DNA from: Anabaena sp. 4-3
Lineage (GTDB): Bacteria > Cyanobacteriota > Cyanobacteriia > Cyanobacteriales > Nostocaceae
Direction of reading: 5' to 3'
Length of the DNA: 36,632 nt
Assembly (NCBI RefSeq): GCF_001597745.1
Contig: NZ_LUHJ01000056.1
Coordinates: 63,868 to 100,499, forward strand
Each line of letters begins with the position of its first letter. The stretch's first letter is position 1. A program made the translations under genes and the position numbers. Positions 31,604-36,632 of this stretch are shown piece by piece. The notes under the pieces were generated by a model that worked only from the letters and a program-made list of their open reading frames with translations, did not search any database and was not told where the DNA came from.

Positions 31604-32821
31604 TCATCGCTGTAACAAATGCCAACATTGTTGAGCGATCGCCCAATCTTCTTGAGTATGAATAACTAACACCCGCACTGTAGAATCAGGAGTGGCTATA
31701 TCCTCATCCACAGGTTGATTTTGATTTTTCTCCTGATCAATTTTTAACCCTAAAAACCCAAAAGCTTCACAAACAGCTTGACGAATTCCGGCGGATTTTT
31801 CTCCGATACCTGCGGTAAATATCAACACATCTAAACCGCCTAAATTCGCCAACATCGAACCCACCCCAGCCTTTAAACGATGCACAAAGATATCCCAAGC
31901 CAGTTGAGCGCGATAGTTTCCTTGGGTAATAGCTGCCATTACCTGGGGTAAATCGCTGGATACGCCCGAAATTCCTCGTAATCCTGAAGCTTTATTGAAT
32001 ACATAATCTAGTCTTTCAGCCGAGTAATCATATTGTCGCATCAGGTAAACAATAATCCCCGGATCTAAAGAACCGCAACGGCTACCCATCATCAACCCAT
32101 CTAGAGGTGTGAAACCCATTGTTGTATCAATACTGCGTCCATTTTTGATAGCTGCGAGAGAACAACCATTACCAAGATGACAGCTAATGATTCGCATAGA
32201 TGCTAAATCACGTCCGAGGATTTGCGCCGCACGAGTAGAACAGTATTGATGACTGATACCATGAAAACCATAACGGCGGATACCTTGTTCTACCCATTCA
32301 TAGGGGCCGGGATAGATAGCGGCGGCATCGGGGAGAGTGGCATGAAAACCAGTATCAAAAACTGCCACTTGGGGGACATTGCCCAAACTGTATTCGATAG
32401 CGGCAATACCTTCCAAAGCGGCGGGATTATGGGCTGGAGCGAGATTAGAAAGACTGGCGATCGCCTGTTTAACTTCCTCTGTAATTATTACAGGTGTGCG
32501 GTAACTTTGCCCACCATGAACCACCCGATGTCCCACCACATTGATTTCTGATAATTCACCTAATACCTTAGTAGTACCCCGGCTGAGAGTATAGAGCATA
32601 TAGGCAACGTGCGCCTGACGAGAATCGCCATAAATAGATTCGTGCAGCTTTTCACCCGTGGCGGTTTTCACCTCAATTTCTGCCACACCCCTGTCTTGAG
32701 TCCAGTTAACCTTACCTTCCCAGAGGGGTTGGGGTGGTTGATTTGGAATAGCATCATCAGGGATTTCATACAGACAACTTTTTTGGCTGCTAGAACCAGC
32801 ATTCAAAACTAATACTTTCAT
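31604..32821 (-). CDS. ackA: Acetate kinase
   Basis: Converts acetyl phosphate and ADP to acetate and ATP, the ATP-yielding step of acetate fermentation, and works in reverse for acetate uptake. The 405 residues show VLNAGSSSQKSC (phosphate 1), VGHRVVHGG, AVFDTGFHATLP, YGFHGISHQYC, CHLGNGCSLAAI, GLMMGSRCGSLDPG and FTAGIGEKSAGIRQ, the full set of ASKHA-family acetate kinase motifs, with catalytic Asp and Arg residues in place. No pta gene is nearby. It is on the same strand as tal and pyk but separated from tal by the small + strand gene, so it has its own promoter. Confidence 0.95.
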   Translation of the reverse strand: MKVLVLNAGSSSQKSCLYEIPDDAIPNQPPQPLWEGKVNWTQDRGVAEIEVKTATGEKLHESIYGDSRQAHVAYMLYTLSRGTTKVLGELSEINVVGHRVVHGGQSYRTPVIITEEVKQAIASLSNLAPAHNPAALEGIAAIEYSLGNVPQVAVFDTGFHATLPDAAAIYPGPYEWVEQGIRRYGFHGISHQYCSTRAAQILGRDLASMRIISCHLGNGCSLAAIKNGRSIDTTMGFTPLDGLMMGSRCGSLDPGIIVYLMRQYDYSAERLDYVFNKASGLRGISGVSSDLPQVMAAITQGNYRAQLAWDIFVHRLKAGVGSMLANLGGLDVLIFTAGIGEKSAGIRQAVCEAFGFLGLKIDQEKNQNQPVDEDIATPDSTVRVLVIHTQEDWAIAQQCWHLLQR

Positions 32822-32919
32822 TACTTTTTAAGATTTGATGTTTGTGAACGATAAACTCTCTGTTTTCTCAATTTCGAGTATTTAAAACTTATTACCGATA
32901 GTCAGGGAAAAGCAAAGAC

Positions 32920-33300
32920 GTGAAACGTTTCAAGCAGCTATCCTCAATTGTGTTCTTGTTAATAGCCTTCATCTATCCGTCGGCTATAGCAGAAGCTAAG
33001 GATATAGGGACTAGGAATTTGGTAGAAAATGGGCTGAATACTAAGCTGACTGAGCAAAGTGCAGAGTCAGATACAAATTTAGCAAAAGAAGAAACCAGCG
33101 AAGAACTTTTACTAGCTAATCACAGAAATAGACGACGCTATCACCATCGTAGACGGCAGCATCGACATCATAGAAGACACTACAGGGGAACAGGGCGTTA
33201 TCAACGCAGTTATTATCGTGGACAATACTATCGTCGTGGACGATGGCAGCGAGTCCGTGATGCTCATGGACGATTAATCTATGATTGGCGGCATTATTAA
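32920..33300 (+). CDS. Secreted His/Arg/Tyr-rich small protein
   Basis: Function unknown. The 126 residues begin with a classic signal peptide (MKRFKQLSSIVFLLIAFIYP, cleavage expected after AEA at 26). A short acidic middle (about 30-65) follows, then a strongly basic C-terminal half (about 67-126) rich in His, Arg and Tyr (NHRNRRRYHHRRRQHRHHRR), and the end GRLIYDWRHY. The basic His-rich part might bind metals or polyanions such as nucleic acid or cell-wall polymers; that is guesswork. The start is GTG at 32920 with AGGGA about 12 nt upstream. It is the only + strand gene in 24-36 kb and ends at a strong hairpin. Confidence 0.7.
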   Translation: MKRFKQLSSIVFLLIAFIYPSAIAEAKDIGTRNLVENGLNTKLTEQSAESDTNLAKEETSEELLLANHRNRRRYHHRRRQHRHHRRHYRGTGRYQRSYYRGQYYRRGRWQRVRDAHGRLIYDWRHY

Positions 33301-33322
33301 ACCAAGTCAAACTTTCAACGTT

Positions 33323-33370
33323 AAAAGTCAAAAGTTAAAAGATTTTTTCTTTTTACTTTTGACTTTTTTT
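33323..33370. terminator. Two-way terminator between the His-rich gene and tal
   Basis: AAAAGTCAAAAGTTAAAAGA (33323-33342) pairs with TCTTTTTACTTTTGACTTTT (33348-33367) with one mismatch, then T continues to 33370. A-rich sequence on the other side lets it act for the convergent tal gene as well. The stem is almost free of G-C pairs, so it is weaker than its length suggests. Confidence 0.65.
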
Positions 33371-33427
33371 GTTGTCAGCATGAAAATTGCTGGAGAATTG
33401 GAGGGCTAGAGCCGCTCACTACAAACC

Positions 33428-34429
33428 CTAACGGCTAGCTACTGTATCTTCTAGGTGAGACAGTCTTTGTGCTAGTAGTTTTTCTAGGTCTTCTAGTGCG
33501 GCGGTAAAGCCTTTGATACCTTCGTCTAGTTTGTCATAGGCCATGCGGTCAGCAACGTGCATTTTGTCGAAGGTAGCTTTATCAATAGATATTTTTTGAA
33601 TATCTGAAGTAGCTGCTTTTGCGGGGTCGAGTTTGCGGGGTAAGTCGCCAATGGTGGCTTGTAATTCACCCAACAAAGCTGGGGAAATGGTCAACAAATC
33701 ACAACCTGCCAATTCGGTGATTTCGCCGATGTTACGGAAGCTTGCGCCCATAACTTCGGTTTTATAACCGAATTTTTTGTAATAGTTGTAGATTGTGGTG
33801 ACAGATAATACACCAGGGTCTTCCGCAGAGGGGTAGCTATCTCTGCCGGTTTCTTTTTTGTACCAGTCGAGGATACGTCCCACGAAGGGGGAAATCAGGG
33901 TGACACCAGCTTCGGCGCAAGCGATCGCCTGATGTAAACCAAATAGTAGAGTTAAGTTACAGTGAATTCCTTCTTTTTCCAGAATTTCTGCGGCTTTGAT
34001 ACCTTCCCAGGTAGAAGCAATTTTAATTAACACACGTTCTGGAGAAATGCCAGCAGCTTTATACTGAGCAATCAATTCTCTTGCTTTAGTAACTGTCGCT
34101 TCAGTATCGTAGGATAAACGGGCATCTACTTCTGTAGACACACGACCGGGGATAATTTGCAGAATCTTTAAACCAAAGGAAACCGCTAAACGGTCAAAAG
34201 CCAAAGTCACAATTTGACTTTGGCTTGCACCTGCACCTGCGTCTTTTTTCGCTTGCAGTAAGGTTTGGTCAACAATATCCTGATATTCTGGCATTTTAGC
34301 GGCTGCCGTAATCAGGGAAGGATTAGTGGTTGCGTCTTGGGGTTTAAACTTTTCAATGGCTTGAATATCACCGGTGTCTGCCACCACCACAGTCATCGCC
34401 CGCAATTGTTCTAGTAAATTTTTAGACAT
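33428..34429 (-). CDS. tal: Transaldolase
   Basis: Moves a three-carbon dihydroxyacetone unit between sugar phosphates in the oxidative pentose phosphate pathway. The 333 residues start at ATG 34429 ([20 protein letters not shown]), with TGGAG 6 nt upstream; a TTG at 34444 would add five residues and is less likely. The TIM-barrel motifs are [12 protein letters not shown] (Asp of the active site), [20 protein letters not shown] with the Schiff-base Lys, [19 protein letters not shown] and [11 protein letters not shown]. In related cyanobacteria tal often lies with the opcA/zwf genes; here it is with pyk and ackA, and I recall a second tal copy in that group. This fits sugar catabolism at night or in heterocysts. 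Confidence 0.94.
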   Translation of the reverse strand: MSKNLLEQLRAMTVVVADTGDIQAIEKFKPQDATTNPSLITAAAKMPEYQDIVDQTLLQAKKDAGAGASQSQIVTLAFDRLAVSFGLKILQIIPGRVSTEVDARLSYDTEATVTKARELIAQYKAAGISPERVLIKIASTWEGIKAAEILEKEGIHCNLTLLFGLHQAIACAEAGVTLISPFVGRILDWYKKETGRDSYPSAEDPGVLSVTTIYNYYKKFGYKTEVMGASFRNIGEITELAGCDLLTISPALLGELQATIGDLPRKLDPAKAATSDIQKISIDKATFDKMHVADRMAYDKLDEGIKGFTAALEDLEKLLAQRLSHLEDTVASR

Positions 34430-34570
34430 AAAATACTCCATCAAGGTCGTTTATTTAGGATTTACACTTCCCCTCTTCTTCACACCCGTTCTGATTCCTT
34501 ACAATTCTGATTTTGGCAACTTTTCTTAACTATTGCCCATTGACTGAAGCCTCAGCCTAATTTTAAGGTG

Positions 34571-36001
34571 TTATGCGGCGATTGGCTGTCCAATAGAATG
34601 CACTTTAATTAAGCTAGTTGTTCCTGATTTACCAATTGGCACTCCAGAGGTAATAACTACTTGATCCCCTTCATGTACAAAACCTGTTCTCAGGATGGTG
34701 CTGACCAAATTTTTAAACATTTCTTCAGCATTATAAACAGGTGGGATTAGTAAGGGTTCGACACCCCAAGATAAGGCTAATTGATGATAGGTGGTTGCGT
34801 CGGGAGTTAAAGCAAAAATCGGTGTGCTGGGGCGGTATTTAGACACAAGTTTGGCTGTACTGCCTGATGTGGTGTTACATAAAATCGCCTTTGCGCCTGT
34901 TTCGTAGGCGATACGACAGACAGCTTCGGCAACAGATTCAGTGACGCTGAGACTACCGCCTTCATGTCTCCAAGAGTGTTTACTAGCCTCTTGCAACGAT
35001 TTTTCTGTTTCTATAGCAATATTGTGCATTATCTGCACAGCCGCAACGGGGTACTCTCCCACAGCCGTTTCCCCGGACAGCATCACCGCATCTGTACCAT
35101 CGAGGATAGAGTTAGCTACGTCTGTAGCTTCTGCACGGGTGGGATCGGGTGCGCTAATCATGGACTCTAACATTTGGGTGGCGGTAATCACTGGTTTACC
35201 TGCCTGATTGCAACGGTGAATGATATCTTTTTGAATCAGGGGGACTTCGTGAATTGGCATTTCTACCCCCAAATCACCACGGGCAATCATAATAGCGTCG
35301 GCGGCGGCGATAATAGAGTCAATTTGCTCAACTGCTTCTGGGCGTTCAATTTTGGCAATGACGCGAATAGATAAGCCCGCAGCTTCAATCATACGCTGGG
35401 CTGGTTCTAAATCGTGAGGCGATCGCACAAACGAAACCGCCACCCAATCAACACCCAACTGCATCCCAAAGCGTAAGTCCTGCAAGTCTTTTTCGGTGAT
35501 CGAACTCACGGGTAGACGAGTTGCTGGCAGGTTTACCCCCTTGCGGGTAGAAATTAAACCACCGATTTTTACTTTTGCCCGGATGCGGTCGGCATCGCGA
35601 TCGCACACAATCAACTTTACCCGACCATCATTAATTAAAATCGGCTCTCCCGGTCGTACCATTGCGAACAAAGTCGGCAAAGGTAAGGGTAATTCATTGA
35701 TATCCTCACCCTTGTCTTTTAAAACAAAAGTGACTTCATCACCAGCTTCCACCGTCAACCCTTCCGGTGGTAAAGTTCCTAAGCGGATTTTCGGCCCACA
35801 TAAATCTTGCAACAAAGCTACAGGCTTTTGTTGGTCAGCACTAATTTGTCTCAGAGCCTGAGCAGTTTGGGCATGAACCTCATAAGCCCCATGAGAAAAA
35901 TTCAACCGCGCCACATTCATCCCGGCTGCTACCAACGCTTGCAGTCTATCTGGTGCAGAGCTAGCAGGCCCTAAAGTACAGATAATTTTTGTTCGACGCA
36001 T
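34571..36001 (-). CDS. pyk: Pyruvate kinase
   Basis: Converts phosphoenolpyruvate and ADP to pyruvate and ATP. The 476 residues carry RRTKIICTLGPASSAPDRL, NFSHGAYEVH with the substrate Arg/Asn region, the B-domain (about 70-170), VIAKIERPEAVEQ, MIARGDLGVEMP, the signature Lys region, ITATQMLESM, and the C-terminal regulatory domain (about 350-476). It has the length of bacterial type II pyruvate kinase; allosteric effectors cannot be read from the sequence. It is 142 bp upstream of tal on the same strand and downstream of gap1, so a gap1-pyk-tal order of catabolic genes is formed. Confidence 0.95.
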   Translation of the reverse strand: MRRTKIICTLGPASSAPDRLQALVAAGMNVARLNFSHGAYEVHAQTAQALRQISADQQKPVALLQDLCGPKIRLGTLPPEGLTVEAGDEVTFVLKDKGEDINELPLPLPTLFAMVRPGEPILINDGRVKLIVCDRDADRIRAKVKIGGLISTRKGVNLPATRLPVSSITEKDLQDLRFGMQLGVDWVAVSFVRSPHDLEPAQRMIEAAGLSIRVIAKIERPEAVEQIDSIIAAADAIMIARGDLGVEMPIHEVPLIQKDIIHRCNQAGKPVITATQMLESMISAPDPTRAEATDVANSILDGTDAVMLSGETAVGEYPVAAVQIMHNIAIETEKSLQEASKHSWRHEGGSLSVTESVAEAVCRIAYETGAKAILCNTTSGSTAKLVSKYRPSTPIFALTPDATTYHQLALSWGVEPLLIPPVYNAEEMFKNLVSTILRTGFVHEGDQVVITSGVPIGKSGTTSLIKVHSIGQPIAA

Positions 36002-36009
36002 AGATGTGA

Positions 36010-36161
36010 GGGAATGGGGACTGGGGATTAGGGATTGGGGATTGGGGACAAATCAATTCAAAATTCAAAATTCAAAATTCTTGCATTAAAGAGTTTTTGG
36101 GGAAAAATCTCCCTCATCTAAGTTTCTTAATTACGAATTGCGAATTGCGAATTGCGAATTG
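36010..36161. repeat. Compound low-complexity block: GGGGATTGG, AATTCAAA and CGAATTG tandem repeats
   Basis: Three adjacent tandem repeats between gap1 and pyk: a G-rich run (36010-36048), three copies of AATTCAAA (36055-36080) and four copies of the heptamer GAATTGC (36134-36161). Each is a known style of intergenic repeat in this group. Nothing else is seen in 36002-36206. Confidence 0.7.
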
Positions 36162-36206
36162 GTATAACTCCCTCATCTCCCCCACTCCCTATTCCCCTTT
36201 CCCTTC

Positions 36207-36632
<426 letters not shown>

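Overview
The window comes from the chromosome of a filamentous, heterocyst-forming cyanobacterium of the Nostoc/Anabaena/Trichormus group. The evidence is the frequent HIP1 octamer GCGATCGC, heptameric TTAGTCA tandem repeats between genes, plastid-like Gap2, NDH-1 subunit NdhD, cyanobacterial-type GshA, and a nifP...nifV-nifZ-nifT cluster. From memory, the protein neighbourhoods match blocks that are far apart in Anabaena PCC 7120 (gshA-trmL-lytM; murC-murB-nadD-gap2-thiL-efp-accB; nifP-nifV-nifZ-nifT; ackA-tal-pyk-gap1). If so, this genome joins several separate blocks. No rRNA, tRNA, CRISPR array, prophage or complete transposase was found.

Layout. 1-5.7 kb (+ strand): end of an unidentified gene, gshA (glutathione), trmL (tRNA 2'-O-methylation), an 800-bp gene-free leader, then a large LysM/M23 peptidoglycan hydrolase with a TTG start and a strong terminator. 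5.7-9.0 kb (- strand): ybaB/ebfC and the murC-murB peptidoglycan-precursor pair. 9.3-11.1 kb (+): nadD and gap2 (Calvin cycle). 11.1-11.7 kb: repeats, relics of IS200/IS605-type ends and a hairpin MITE next to the thiL stop. 11.7-21.7 kb: thiL, two Uma2-family genes, a secreted cyclophilin, efp-accB-arsR, a GerMN lipoprotein-like gene, proS and a PlsC-like acyltransferase.

21.7-24.7 kb is the accessory part. It holds a MITE-truncated remnant of an HTH regulator, a ScaI-like restriction endonuclease, a second MITE, a beta-class DNA methyltransferase, and a mazEF toxin-antitoxin pair. mazEF lies upstream of the methyltransferase on the same strand, and a 23-bp dyad lies upstream of mazE. I saw no AGTACT site (the ScaI target) in the window.

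24.9-36.6 kb is almost entirely on the - strand. It holds ndhD (terminator built from two HIP1 sites), a thioredoxin-like [2Fe-2S] protein, overlapping nifV-nifZ-nifT, a DUF2949 gene, an Asr1405-type gene with cysE/nifP, then ackA, tal, pyk and the 3' part of gap1. The nif genes serve homocitrate, cysteine and P-cluster supply for nitrogenase. The ackA-tal-pyk-gap1 block covers lower glycolysis, the oxidative pentose phosphate route and acetate fermentation, the catabolism a heterocyst depends on. One small + strand gene for a secreted His/Arg/Tyr-rich protein interrupts this block. Intergenic regions carry several families of short hairpin and tandem repeats.
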